A stretch of 64,000 nt of DNA from Protaetiibacter intestinalis (GTDB lineage: Bacteria > Actinomycetota > Actinomycetes > Actinomycetales > Microbacteriaceae), in the NCBI RefSeq assembly GCF_003627075.1, contig NZ_CP032630.1, positions 2,480,001 to 2,544,000 on the forward strand. Reading direction: 5' to 3'. Each line of letters opens with the position of its first letter. Position 1 is the stretch's first letter. The notes under the pieces were generated by a model, which ran no database searches, was not told the origin of the DNA, and saw only the letters and a list, made by a program, of their open reading frames with translations. The translations under genes were made by a program, and so were the position numbers. This document shows positions 8,277 through 16,818 of this stretch, one piece after another.

Positions 8277-8943
8277 GGCGCGCTGGGCACCCCTGCGCCG
8301 CGACGTGATCGCGGCGACCGTCGACGAGATCCTCGGCAACTACCGGCGCGGGCGCATCGCGATCGCGGTCGACGGGGCGGATGGCGCCGGCAAGACGGTC
8401 TTCGCCGACGACCTCGCGCGCGAGTTCGAGCGGCGCGGGCTCGCCGTCGCGCGCGCCTCGATCGACGACTTCCACGCGCCCGCCGAGCAGCGCTACCGTC
8501 GCGGCCGCTTCTCGGCCGAGGGCTGCTACCGCGACGGCTACCAGTACGACGTGTTCCGTCGCGTGCTCATCGAGCCCTTCCGGGTGGGAGGCTCGGCCGC
8601 CTTCGTGACCGCCGCCTTCGACTACCGGCGCGATACGCCGATCGAGCCGAAGTGGACGACGGGCCCCGCCGACCTGTTCCTCATCGTCGACGGCGTGTTC
8701 CTCAACCGCCCCGAACTGCGCGGCATCTGGAACTACTCGATCTGGCTCGAGGCGGACGCCGAGGTGCGGGCCGAGCGGATGCGGGTGCGCGACGGCTCCA
8801 CCCCGTCGCCCGAGCTGGCCGCCCGCTATGACGGCGCGCAGGAGCTCTACGAGCGCGACGCGAAGCCGCGGCAGGCGGCGATCGCGATCATCGACAACAC
8901 CGACGTCGAGCATCCGCGGCGCGTGTTCGCCGACGCCTGCTGA
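8275..8943 (+). CDS. Uridine kinase-like P-loop NTPase
   Basis: A 222-residue nucleoside-kinase-fold protein. The Walker A motif is GADGAGKT at about residues 38-45, followed by a DDFH element typical of uridine kinases and phosphoribulokinase relatives, and a LIVDGVFL strand for Walker B. Actinobacterial homologues are annotated as uridine kinases, but the substrate is not proven. TAGGCT at 8263-8268 lies exactly six bases before the ATG, so the message is probably leaderless. Confidence 0.8.
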   Translation: MARWAPLRRDVIAATVDEILGNYRRGRIAIAVDGADGAGKTVFADDLAREFERRGLAVARASIDDFHAPAEQRYRRGRFSAEGCYRDGYQYDVFRRVLIEPFRVGGSAAFVTAAFDYRRDTPIEPKWTTGPADLFLIVDGVFLNRPELRGIWNYSIWLEADAEVRAERMRVRDGSTPSPELAARYDGAQELYERDAKPRQAAIAIIDNTDVEHPRRVFADAC

Positions 8944-8958
8944 TCCCCGGGGAGGCCC

Positions 8959-9954
8959 CTAGACCGGCACCCGCGCCGCGACCTGGTCGACGCCGAGGAA
9001 CTCGCGCGTGCCCTCCACCTCGTGCACGAGGGCGACGATCGCGGCGTTGACCGGGGCGCTCAGCCCGTGCTCGGTCGCCGCATCGACGACGGCGCCGTTC
9101 AGGAACTCGATCTCGGTGAGCTGCCCGCGCCGGATGCTCTGCAGCGTCGAACCCGGGTTGGGCACCGCGCCCATGCGCCGCGCGAGCAGCCGGGGGAACT
9201 GCTCGCCGAGCGCGAGCGGCAGCACCCCGAGCAGGTCGAGCACGCGGCCCGAGACGCCCTGCACCTTCCCGAACCGCACGCCGATCCGTCGGGCGACGCG
9301 CACCGTCTCGCGCATGCTCGCGCTGAGGATGCGACGCAGGCGTCGGTCGGCGACCACCTCCTGCACCGAGAGGCCGGTGATCGCGGGGAGCGCGTTGACG
9401 TGGTTGATGAGCAGCTTCGTCCACTGCGCGCCCACCAGGTCGTCGGTGAGCTCGACGGGCAGCGCCTCGCCGACCAGGGCCCCGACGCGCTCGAGCAGCG
9501 CCCGGTCGGCGCCCGGCCCCTCGCCGATGACGACGGGGTTGGCGCCCGTGACGGTCACGTGGCCGGGCTCCAGGTAGGAGGCGGCGAACAGGGCGAGGCA
9601 GCCGAGCAGGGGCGAGTCGGGCAGTTCCTCATGCGCGACGCGCAGCCCGCCGAGGCCGTTCTGCACGACGAGCAGCGGCACCCCCTCGAGCCGGGTCGCG
9701 TTCGCCGCGAGGGCGGTCGCGGCATCCTGCGCCTTCGTGGCGAGGATCGCGAGCTCGGGTCGCACCGTGAGCGTGGGGTTCGCCTGGACGGCGGCGGTGT
9801 GCTCGCCCCAGCCGCCGTCGAGGTGCAGGCCGCCCGCGCGGATCGCGTCGAGCTGCGCGCCGCGGGCGGCGACCTCGACGTCGTGGCCGGCCGCGGCGAG
9901 CAGGCCCGCGAAGGTGCCGCCGACGGCCCCCGCCCCGATCACGCCGATCCGCAT
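8959..9954 (-). CDS. Ketopantoate reductase family (2-dehydropantoate 2-reductase)
   Basis: A 331-residue NADPH-dependent reductase of the ApbA/PanE family; PanE makes pantoate for pantothenate and CoA. It begins MRIGVIGAGAVGG (Rossmann GxGxxG), has NGLGG in the middle, and the conserved AQWTKLLINHVNALPAITG segment carrying the catalytic Lys. The C-terminal helical domain includes the typical GSTLQSIRRGQLTEIEFLNG. Many paralogues in this family have other substrates, so the exact role is open. The start was chosen at the Rossmann Met; TAGGCT and GGAGG lie just upstream. Pantothenate genes are not adjacent. Confidence 0.85.
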   Translation of the reverse strand: MRIGVIGAGAVGGTFAGLLAAAGHDVEVAARGAQLDAIRAGGLHLDGGWGEHTAAVQANPTLTVRPELAILATKAQDAATALAANATRLEGVPLLVVQNGLGGLRVAHEELPDSPLLGCLALFAASYLEPGHVTVTGANPVVIGEGPGADRALLERVGALVGEALPVELTDDLVGAQWTKLLINHVNALPAITGLSVQEVVADRRLRRILSASMRETVRVARRIGVRFGKVQGVSGRVLDLLGVLPLALGEQFPRLLARRMGAVPNPGSTLQSIRRGQLTEIEFLNGAVVDAATEHGLSAPVNAAIVALVHEVEGTREFLGVDQVAARVPV

Positions 9955-9988
9955 GCCTCCGAGCCTAGGCGGTGTCCGGCGGACCGCC

Positions 9989-11455
9989 TCAGCCCGCGAC
10001 GGCCACCGGCTCCTCGGCGACGACTTCGGCATCCGCGGGGGCGTGTGCCGCGGCGCGGCGGCCGGCGGGCAGCAGCAGGGCGACGGCCGCGGTCACGGCG
10101 ACGACGGCCGCCCCCGTCAGCACCGCGGGGATTGCGGCGTCGACGTAGCCGGTCGGGGTGAGCTCGCCGCCCGCCCCGGTGAAGACGGCCGTCAGCACGG
10201 CGATCCCGAGCGCGATGCCGATCTCGCGGATGGTGGAGTTCGTTCCGGATGCCTTGGCGGTGTCCGCCGGGACCATGTTCGCGAGCACGGCCGTCGAGGA
10301 GGGCGCGAAGACGAGCCCCATGCCGATGCCCGCGACGATGAACGCGCCGACGAGTTCGCCGTAGGGCACGTCGGCCGTCATGACGGCGGCGAGCCAGAAC
10401 AGGCCGGTCGCCTGCAGCACGAGGCCCGCCACGATGAGCGTGCGCGTGCCGACGCGCGGCGCGAAGATGCCCGCGAGCGGCGCCACGAACATGGGGGCGA
10501 GCGTCCACGGCATGGTCAGCACTCCCGCCTCGAGCGGGGAGTAGCCCTGCACGATCTGCAGGAACTGGATGAGGATGAACACCGAGCCGAACATCCCGAA
10601 GCCGAAGCCGAGGCCCACGACGTTCGCGATCGAGAACGAGCGGTCGCGGAAGAGCCGCAGCGGCAGCAGCGGGGCGCTCGCACGCGTCTCCCACAGCAGG
10701 AAGAGCGCGAGCAGGATGCCGCCGCCGATGAGCCCGAGCAGCACCTCGGCGCTGTCCCAGCCGGCGTCGTTGCCGCGCACGATGCCCCAGACGAGTCCGA
10801 GCACGCCGAGGCCGGCGAGCGCGAGGCCGAGCAGGTCGGCGCGCACCTTCTCGCCGAAGGCGTTCGGCAGCAGGGCGAGGGCGACGGGGATCGCGATGAG
10901 GCCGATCGGCACGTTGAGCCAGAAGATCGCGTTCCAGTTCCAGCCTTCGACGACGGCGCCGCCGATGAGCGGGCCTGCCGCGACGGCGAGCCCCGAGATC
11001 CCGCCCCAGATGCCGATGGCGAGCGGGCGGCGCCGTTCGGGCACCGAGCCGGCGAGCAGCGCGAGCGAGAGCGGCATGATGGCCGCCCCGCCGAGGCCCT
11101 GGAAGGCGCGCGCGACGATGAGCTGGGTGGGGTCGGTCGCGAGCGCGGCCGCGGCGGAGGATGCGGTGAACAGCCCGATGCCGATCGCGAACACGGTGCG
11201 CCGCCCGTAGCGGTCGCCGAGGGCGACGGCCATGAGGATGAAGCTCGCGAACACGAGCGTGTAGGCGTTCATGAACCACTGCAGCTCCTCGATGTCGGCA
11301 CCGAGGTCGAGGCGGATGGCGGGGAGCGCGTTCGTCATGACGAGGTTGTCGAGGGTGGCCATGAACATGGGGAGGGCCGTGGCGAGCACGGCGAGGCCGA
11401 AGGGGATCCGCCGTGCCGGGCGGGTCTCGACGTCGATTGCGGGGGAGGTGGTCAT
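9989..11455 (-). CDS. MFS drug-type exporter, DHA2 family
   Basis: A 488-residue membrane transporter with about 14 hydrophobic segments. Motif A (LGDRYGRRTVFAIG) follows segment 2, and motif C-like glycines occur around GISGLAVAAGPLIGG, typical of DHA2 proton-coupled exporters. The loss-of-proton motif LDNLVMTNALPAI is in segment 1. It is transcribed away from a TetR gene with two matching operators between them, so it is very likely repressed by that protein and induced by its substrate. The substrate is unknown. Confidence 0.93.
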   Translation of the reverse strand: MTTSPAIDVETRPARRIPFGLAVLATALPMFMATLDNLVMTNALPAIRLDLGADIEELQWFMNAYTLVFASFILMAVALGDRYGRRTVFAIGIGLFTASSAAAALATDPTQLIVARAFQGLGGAAIMPLSLALLAGSVPERRRPLAIGIWGGISGLAVAAGPLIGGAVVEGWNWNAIFWLNVPIGLIAIPVALALLPNAFGEKVRADLLGLALAGLGVLGLVWGIVRGNDAGWDSAEVLLGLIGGGILLALFLLWETRASAPLLPLRLFRDRSFSIANVVGLGFGFGMFGSVFILIQFLQIVQGYSPLEAGVLTMPWTLAPMFVAPLAGIFAPRVGTRTLIVAGLVLQATGLFWLAAVMTADVPYGELVGAFIVAGIGMGLVFAPSSTAVLANMVPADTAKASGTNSTIREIGIALGIAVLTAVFTGAGGELTPTGYVDAAIPAVLTGAAVVAVTAAVALLLPAGRRAAAHAPADAEVVAEEPVAVAG

Positions 11456-11493
11456 GATGGCTCCAGCGTCGGTGGACGAGAAACGTGGATGAG

Positions 11494-11539
11494 GTAATCG
11501 GATGATTACAAGCAGCGAGATTAGTAATCGGTTGATAAC
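11494..11539. promoter_or_regulatory. Two phased TetR operators
   Basis: Two 16-bp sites lie 30 bp apart: GTAATCGGATGATTAC (11494-11509, perfect 6-4-6 palindrome) and GTAATCGGTTGATAAC (11524-11539, one mismatch). They fill the gap between the exporter and tetR. Three helical turns put both on the same face. The second abuts the tetR ATG and includes the start of a possible -10 box TAACAT (11536-11541), so binding would block both genes. Confidence 0.85.
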
Positions 11540-12181
11540 ATGTCAAGCGTGAGCCTGAGCACCGATGACGCCGTCGTCACCCGCATGCGATCCGAGGACC
11601 GCCGCGCCCTCGTGCTCGAGGCGGCGACCCGGGTCTTCGGCGACCGCGGCTACTACGGAGCCACCACCGACCAGATCGCCCGCGAGGCGGGCGTCAGCCA
11701 GCCCTACGTCGTGCGGATGTTCGGCAACAAGGAGACCCTCTTCCTCGAGGTGCTGCAGCGCGCGCTCGACCGCATGATGTCGGCCTTCCGCACCGCGCTC
11801 GAGGAGAACCGCGAGACCGCGGACCCGGGCGATCACGAGGCGCTGCAGCGCTGCATCGGCCGCACCTACGTCGACCTGCTGGCCGACCGCGGGCTGCTGC
11901 TGAGCCTCATGCACGCCTTCGCGATGGGCGCCGACCCCGTCATCGGGCGCGCCGCCCGTCAGGGCATGCTCGACGTGTACCGCTTCCTGCGCGACGAGGT
12001 GGGACTCGACGCCGCCGAGTGCAGCGACTTCCTCGCGGGCGGCATGCTGCTCAACACCGTCGTGGGGATGCGGATGGCCGACGACTACGACGACGACCCG
12101 CTCGCGCGCGAGCTGCTCGAGGCGATCCTGCCCACCAAGCTCGACCTGCTGCTGGCCCTGCGCGACGAGCCGACCTCGTGA
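11540..12181 (+). CDS. TetR family transcriptional regulator
   Basis: A 213-residue repressor. The helix-turn-helix lies at about residues 22-68 (VLEAATRVFGDRGYYGATTDQIAREAGVSQ, split as usual by the turn, then VVRMFGNKETLF). The rest is the ligand-binding helical domain. It diverges from a DHA2 exporter and the shared gap holds two near-identical operators, so it probably controls itself and the exporter. ATG 11540 overlaps a possible -10 box; GTG 11549 is an alternative leaderless start. Its stop overlaps truB by four bases (GTGA). Confidence 0.93.
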   Translation: MSSVSLSTDDAVVTRMRSEDRRALVLEAATRVFGDRGYYGATTDQIAREAGVSQPYVVRMFGNKETLFLEVLQRALDRMMSAFRTALEENRETADPGDHEALQRCIGRTYVDLLADRGLLLSLMHAFAMGADPVIGRAARQGMLDVYRFLRDEVGLDAAECSDFLAGGMLLNTVVGMRMADDYDDDPLARELLEAILPTKLDLLLALRDEPTS

Positions 12182-13092
12182 CGAGCGGTGTGCTGCTCGT
12201 CGACAAGCCGCAGGGGGTCACGAGCCACGACGTCGTCGCGCGCGCCCGGCGCATCCTCGGCACGCGCAAGGTCGGCCACGCGGGAACCCTCGATCCGATG
12301 GCGACGGGGCTGCTGCTGCTCGGCGTCGACAGCGCGACCCGGCTGCTCACCTACCTCGTGGGCCTCGACAAGGAGTACACCGCGACCATCCGGCTCGGCG
12401 TCGCGACCGACACCGACGACGCCGACGGCACCCCGATCTCCGAGGCCGACGCCTCCGGCGTGACGGATGCGGCGGTCGCCGCCGGGATCGCCGCGCTCAC
12501 GGGCGAGCTCGAGCAGGTGCCGAGCAGCTACAGCGCCATCAAGGTCGACGGGCGTCGCGCCTACGACCTCGCGCGTGCGGGGGAGGAGGTGACGCTCGCG
12601 GCCCGGCGGGTCGTCATCCGCAGCTTCGAGCTGCTCGCCACCCGCCGTGCGGGCACGGCCGTCGAGCTCGACGTGCGCGTCGAGTGCAGTTCGGGCACCT
12701 ACATCCGCTCCCTCGCCCGCGACCTGGGCGCCGGGCTCGGCGTGGGCGGGCACCTCACGGCGCTGCGGCGCACGCGCGTGGGCCCGTTCCGCATCGACGA
12801 CGCGGTCACGCTGCCCGACCCGCGACACGATCCCGACGCGGCGGCGGCCCTCGACGCGGATGCCGTGCTGCGCGACCCGGCCGACGTCGCCTCGGCGCTG
12901 TTCCCCGTCGTCCGCCTCGACGCCGACGCGACGCGCGACCTCGCCCACGGCAAGCGCGTCGAGCTCGACGCCCCCGACGCCGAGACCGCAGCCGCGCTCA
13001 CGCCGGAGGGACGGCTCGCGGCGCTCGTCGCCCTGCGCGGCGGACGCGCGCGCGTGCTGCTCGGGCTGCCGACCTCGGAGGTGCTGCCATGA
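12178..13092 (+). CDS. truB: tRNA pseudouridine(55) synthase
   Basis: TruB converts U55 of the tRNA T-loop to pseudouridine. The 304-residue protein starts with the motif I region (LLVDKPQGVTSHDVV), then GHAGTLDPMATGLLLL with the catalytic Asp, and YTATIRLG. Later come SSYSAIKVDGRRAYDLAR and the CSSGTYIRSLARDLG segment, all diagnostic. The GTG start overlaps the tetR stop, so translation is probably coupled. It is followed without gaps by membrane proteins and ribF. Confidence 0.97.
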   Translation: MTSGVLLVDKPQGVTSHDVVARARRILGTRKVGHAGTLDPMATGLLLLGVDSATRLLTYLVGLDKEYTATIRLGVATDTDDADGTPISEADASGVTDAAVAAGIAALTGELEQVPSSYSAIKVDGRRAYDLARAGEEVTLAARRVVIRSFELLATRRAGTAVELDVRVECSSGTYIRSLARDLGAGLGVGGHLTALRRTRVGPFRIDDAVTLPDPRHDPDAAAALDADAVLRDPADVASALFPVVRLDADATRDLAHGKRVELDAPDAETAAALTPEGRLAALVALRGGRARVLLGLPTSEVLP

Positions 13093-13460
13093 TCATCGGC
13101 TTCACGATCGTGCAGGGCGTCTACGCGGCCCTCGTGGGGCTCGTGTGCGTCGTGCTCGGGCTCGCGGGACGCAAGCCCAACGACCTCACGGTGCTCTCGG
13201 TCGCCGCGATCGAGCTGCTGCTCGTCGCGCAGGCGGTCGTCGCGATCGTCGCGCCGTTCGCCGGCAACACGCCCACCGGCAACCCCCTCGAGTTCTGGAT
13301 GTACCTGATCTCGGCGCTCATCATCCCCCCGCTCGCGATCGTCTGGTCGCTCGTCGAGCGCACCCGCTGGTCCAACGTCGTGCTGGGCGCCGCGGCCTTC
13401 GCGATCGCCGTCATGCTGTGGCGGATGGAGCAGATCTGGAGCGTGCAGCTGGCGGGATAG
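13089..13460 (+). CDS. Small membrane protein, unknown function
   Basis: A protein of 123 residues with four predicted membrane segments (about 5-25, 35-58, 70-90, 98-115). I recognise no family motif. The ATG overlaps the truB stop (ATGA), so it is translated with truB. Neighbours truB and ribF are conserved together in actinobacteria, and small membrane proteins often sit between them. No function can be given. Confidence 0.8.
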   Translation: MIIGFTIVQGVYAALVGLVCVVLGLAGRKPNDLTVLSVAAIELLLVAQAVVAIVAPFAGNTPTGNPLEFWMYLISALIIPPLAIVWSLVERTRWSNVVLGAAAFAIAVMLWRMEQIWSVQLAG

Positions 13461-13471
13461 TCTGGTGGGCG

Positions 13472-13903
13472 ATGTCCGCCCAGCCCCGCACCCGCACCAT
13501 CGGCGTCGGTCGCGTCCTCGTCGCCCTCTACGGGATCCTCGCGATCGCCGCCCTCGGCCGATCGAGCTTCCAGATCATCGACCGCTTCGACGAGGCGCCC
13601 GTCGCGTTCACCCTGTCGGCCGTCGCGGCCGTCGTCTACGTGCTCGCGACGCTGTCGCTCGCCCTCGGCTGGGATCGCGTGGCCTGGGTCACGATCAGCT
13701 TCGAGCTCGCGGGCGTGCTCGTCGTCGGCGCGCTCTCGCTGCTCGCGCCCGCCGTGCTGGGCCTGCACGACGCGAACCCCTTCGGCCGCGAGGCGACGGT
13801 CTGGAGCGCCTTCGGAGCCGGCTACCTGTTCGTGCCGCTCGTGCTGCCCGTGCTCGGCATCCTCTGGCTGCGCGCCCGGCGGCGCGCGGAGACGCCCGCC
13901 TGA
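13472..13903 (+). CDS. Small membrane protein, unknown function
   Basis: A protein of 143 residues with four hydrophobic segments (about 15-35, 50-70, 78-98, 118-138) and a basic C-terminal tail RARRRAE. It resembles multi-pass proteins of unknown function. TAGTCT at 13458-13463 lies eight bases before the ATG and could provide a second, near-leaderless promoter inside the operon for this gene and ribF. The stop overlaps the ribF start by one base (TGATG). Confidence 0.8.
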   Translation: MSAQPRTRTIGVGRVLVALYGILAIAALGRSSFQIIDRFDEAPVAFTLSAVAAVVYVLATLSLALGWDRVAWVTISFELAGVLVVGALSLLAPAVLGLHDANPFGREATVWSAFGAGYLFVPLVLPVLGILWLRARRRAETPA

Positions 13904-14862
13904 TGCAGTTCTTCGCGTCGCTCGGGGAGGTGCCGGCCGACTTCGGGCCGAGCGCCGTCACGATCGGCAAGTTCGACGGCGTGCACACGGGCCACCGCGC
14001 GGTGCTCCGCCGGCTCGCCGACGTCGCCGCGGAGCGCGGGCTGCACTCGGTCGCGGTGACCTTCGACCGGCATCCGCTGTCGCTCCTCGCGCCCGCGTTC
14101 TGCCCCGCGCCGCTCGTGAGCAACCCGCAGAAGCGCGAGCTGCTCGCGGACGCCGGGGTGGATGCGACCCTCATGCTGACCTTCGACCAGGCCCTCGCCG
14201 ACCTCGAGCCGACCGAGTTCGTGCGCCGCGTGCTCGTCGACGGTCTCGGCGCGCGCGTCGTGCTCGCGGGCAGCGACTTCCGCTTCGGTCGCAAGGGCGC
14301 GGGCGACGTGGAGCTGCTGCGGGAGCTCGGCGCCGCGCACGGCTTCGAGGTCGTGCTCATCGACGACGTGCGCACGGGCGAGGACCGGGCGGATGCCGCC
14401 GAGCGGCGCGCGTCGTCGACCTGGGTGCGCGAGGCGCTCGACGCCGGACGCGTCGTCGAGGCCGGGCGCGTGCTCGGCCGGTACCCGACCGTGCGCTCGG
14501 TCGTCGTGGCGGGGGAGCGGCGCGGTCGCGAGCTCGGCTACCCGACCGCCAACCTCGACCCCGAGCGCCTCGAGGGCTTCCTCCCCGCAGACGGCGTCTA
14601 CGCCGCGTGGGCGACCGTCGACGGACACCGCTACCCGGCGGCGGTCTCGATCGGCAACAACCCCACCTTCGACGGCGTGCCGCAGCACCAGGCCGAGGCG
14701 CACCTGCTCGACGTCGACCTCGACCTCTACGGGCGCACGATCGAGCTCGCCTTCGTCGACTTCGTGCGCGGCATGGAGAAGTTCGACGACCTCGACGCGC
14801 TCGTCGCCGCGATCCGCAGCGACGCGGATGCCGCCCGCCGCATCCTCGCGGACGCCCCGTGA
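13903..14862 (+). CDS. ribF: Bifunctional riboflavin kinase / FAD synthetase
   Basis: RibF phosphorylates riboflavin to FMN and adenylates FMN to FAD. In 319 residues, the N-terminal FAD synthetase domain (about 1-180) carries the nucleotidyl-transferase motif GKFDGVHTGH and later RASSTWVREAL. The C-terminal riboflavin kinase domain (about 190-315) has RGRELGYPTANL with the metal-binding PTAN, and SIGNNPTFDG. The length matches the family. It is tightly coupled to the flanking genes by one- and four-base overlaps. Confidence 0.97.
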   Translation: MQFFASLGEVPADFGPSAVTIGKFDGVHTGHRAVLRRLADVAAERGLHSVAVTFDRHPLSLLAPAFCPAPLVSNPQKRELLADAGVDATLMLTFDQALADLEPTEFVRRVLVDGLGARVVLAGSDFRFGRKGAGDVELLRELGAAHGFEVVLIDDVRTGEDRADAAERRASSTWVREALDAGRVVEAGRVLGRYPTVRSVVVAGERRGRELGYPTANLDPERLEGFLPADGVYAAWATVDGHRYPAAVSIGNNPTFDGVPQHQAEAHLLDVDLDLYGRTIELAFVDFVRGMEKFDDLDALVAAIRSDADAARRILADAP

Positions 14863-16151
14863 CGACGCGCCCGCTGTGGGCGGGACGCTCGCTCGCGCTC
14901 CTCGGCATCCTGCTCGTCGCGCTGAGCCTGCGCACACCCGTCGCGGCACTCTCGCCGATCCTCGACCAGGTCGGGCGCGACATCCCGCTCGACACCGTCG
15001 TGCTCGGGGTGATCGGCTCGGCGCCGCCGCTCGCCTTCGCCGCGAGCGGACTGCTGGCCCCGCTGGTCGCCCGCCGGCTCGGGCTCGAGCGCGCGCTCAT
15101 GGCGGCGCTCGGGGCGATGGTGCTCGGGCACCTCGGCCGCACGCTGGCGCCCGAGTCGCTCGTGCTGACGTTCGCGAGCATGGTCGCGCTGCTCGGCGCG
15201 GGATTCGGCAACGTGCTGCTGCCGCCCGTCGTGCGCCGGTACTTCCCCGACCGGGTCGGGCTCGTGACCGCGCTCTACGCGACCCTGCTGTCGGTCTCGA
15301 CCGGCATCCCGGCGTTGCTCGCCGTGCCGATCGCCGACTCGGCGGGCTGGCGCACCTCGCTCGCGGTGTGGGTGCTCGTGGCGGCGATCGCCGCGGTGCC
15401 GTGGATCCCGTACCTGCGGCGGCCGGAACCGGTCGCCGCGTCGCCGACGGAGACCGTCGCGACCGGCCCGATCGAGCTCGGCGCGGTCGCGATGGAGGAC
15501 GCGCAGGCCGCCGCGACGGAGGCGGCCGTCGAGCATCCGGGGGCACCCCGCGGACCGCGCCTCGGGGTGCGGATGCTGCGCTCGCCCACCGCCTGGTCGA
15601 TCGGCGTGATCTTCGGCTCGTCGAGCCTCGCCGCGTACGCCGCCTTCGCCTGGCTGCCGAAGCTGCTCACCGAGCACGCCGGCATGGACGACGCGGCGGC
15701 GGGCGCCCTGCTCGCGCTCTACGCCCTCATGGGCTTCCCGGCGGGCCTGCTCGTGCCCGTCATCACGGCGCGGTTCCCGCGCAGCTCGGCACCGCTCGCC
15801 CTGCTCGGCATGGCCTGCTTCGTGGTGGGCTACCTCGGGCTGCTGTTCGCGCCCGCGGCGGCGCCCGTCGTGTGGGTCGCGAGCGCGGGGCTCGGGCCGC
15901 TGCTGTTCCCGCTCGCCCTCGTGCTCATCAACCTGCGCTCGGCGAGCCCGGCATCCACGGTCGCGCTCTCGGGCTTCGTGCAGACCGTGGGCTACCTGCT
16001 CGGGGCGACGGGCCCGTTCATCGTGGGGATCCTGCACGACGCGACGGGCGGCTGGACCGTGCCGCTCGTGTTCCTGCTCGCGACCGTCGTGCTCATCCTC
16101 CCCGCGAGCGCGATCCTCGCCCGCGGCCGCTCCGTCGACTCGGAGCTCTGA
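14859..16151 (+). CDS. MFS transporter, CynX/NimT-like
   Basis: A 430-residue transporter with 12 hydrophobic segments and a hydrophilic central loop (about 190-235). The first segment reads LLVALSLRTPVAALSPIL, the LR(T/P)xV pattern typical of the CynX/NimT (cyanate / 2-nitroimidazole) subfamily. The substrate is unknown. The GTG overlaps the ribF stop (GTGA). Transcription probably ends at the long inverted repeat starting eleven bases after the stop. Confidence 0.85.
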   Translation: MTTRPLWAGRSLALLGILLVALSLRTPVAALSPILDQVGRDIPLDTVVLGVIGSAPPLAFAASGLLAPLVARRLGLERALMAALGAMVLGHLGRTLAPESLVLTFASMVALLGAGFGNVLLPPVVRRYFPDRVGLVTALYATLLSVSTGIPALLAVPIADSAGWRTSLAVWVLVAAIAAVPWIPYLRRPEPVAASPTETVATGPIELGAVAMEDAQAAATEAAVEHPGAPRGPRLGVRMLRSPTAWSIGVIFGSSSLAAYAAFAWLPKLLTEHAGMDDAAAGALLALYALMGFPAGLLVPVITARFPRSSAPLALLGMACFVVGYLGLLFAPAAAPVVWVASAGLGPLLFPLALVLINLRSASPASTVALSGFVQTVGYLLGATGPFIVGILHDATGGWTVPLVFLLATVVLILPASAILARGRSVDSEL

Positions 16152-16161
16152 CCCGAGTCCC

Positions 16162-16221
16162 CGAAAGTACGTGCTTTTGGGCCGACACGCCGCATCCCGA
16201 GCCCAAAAGTGCGTACTTTCG
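16162..16221. repeat. Long inverted repeat, family 2
   Basis: Arms 16162-16181 (starting CGAAAGTACGTGC) and 16202-16221 (ending GTGCGTACTTTCG) pair over 20 bases with two G-U wobbles, extended by one C-G pair, around an 18-base loop. It lies directly after the transporter gene and could terminate the truB-ribF operon. The sequence is unrelated to the CGCAACTCAGGAG repeats, but the architecture is the same. Confidence 0.85.
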
Positions 16222-16273
16222 CGGACGGGCGAGGCGGCACGGCGGTGACGGTGCCGCGGCGTAGCGTTGAGGC

Positions 16274-16714
16274 GTGGACGAGTTGCGCGCCGAGCGGTCG
16301 ATCCCGCTGCCGCGCGGGATCGTGTGGGAGGCGCTCGTCGACCCCGTGCTCGTGGAGGGCTGGCTGCACCCCGCCGAGCGGCTCGTCTCGGGCACGACGC
16401 CCGTGCGCTTCGAGGAGCCGGAGACCCCTGCGGCACCCGCGGTCCTGCAGGTCGTCTCGCCCGCCTTCGGTGACGTGACGATCGAGCTCGCGGGCGCCCT
16501 CGGCGGCCCCCGCGGCGAATCGACGGTGCTGCGCCTGACCGTGGTCGACGCGTGGGGGCGGCTCTCCGAGCGCGAGGCGCTGTGGTCGCTGCGCCTCGAC
16601 CAGCTCGAAGACCTGCTGCACGGGCATCCCGTCGACTGGGCCACCTGGTCGACGCGCCACCACGCGGAGGACGCCGCTGCGCGCGCCGAGCTCGGTCGGC
16701 GCCGCGCGCGCTGA
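16274..16714 (+). CDS. SRPBCC (START/AHSA1-like) domain protein
   Basis: A 146-residue protein of the helix-grip fold. It opens ERSIPLPRGIVWEALVDPVLVEGWLHPAERL, the usual first strand and helix of AHSA1/START-like proteins that bind small hydrophobic ligands or Hsp90. The ligand is unknown. TAGCGT (16262-16267) lies exactly six bases before the GTG, so it is probably leaderless and transcribed on its own. The upstream inverted repeat separates it from the ribF operon. Confidence 0.75.
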   Translation: MDELRAERSIPLPRGIVWEALVDPVLVEGWLHPAERLVSGTTPVRFEEPETPAAPAVLQVVSPAFGDVTIELAGALGGPRGESTVLRLTVVDAWGRLSEREALWSLRLDQLEDLLHGHPVDWATWSTRHHAEDAAARAELGRRRAR

Positions 16715-16744
16715 GCGCAGCCGCGCCGACGAGCGCCCGCAGCT

Positions 16745-16802
16745 GCTCATTCGAGCACACTCGCACGCGAATGTTGCCGCACGTCCCGCCGAGGGCTACC
16801 GT
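16745..16802. promoter_or_regulatory. Candidate operator and promoter of the deo operon
   Basis: GCTC-ATTC-GAGC (16745-16756) is a small palindrome. CATTCG (16748-16753) also pairs with CGAATG (16768-16773), 14 bases away. TACCGT at 16797-16802 could be the -10 box. Autoregulation is common for SorC/DeoR regulators, so this is the best place for its own site. Evidence is sequence symmetry only. Confidence 0.4.
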
Positions 16803-16818
16803 CGGATGCGGAGGGACG

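Noticed and set aside
9939..11546. A 535-codon minus-strand frame overlapping the DHA2 exporter
   Set aside because: It is in another frame of the same gene and gives a His/Arg-rich product without membrane segments.
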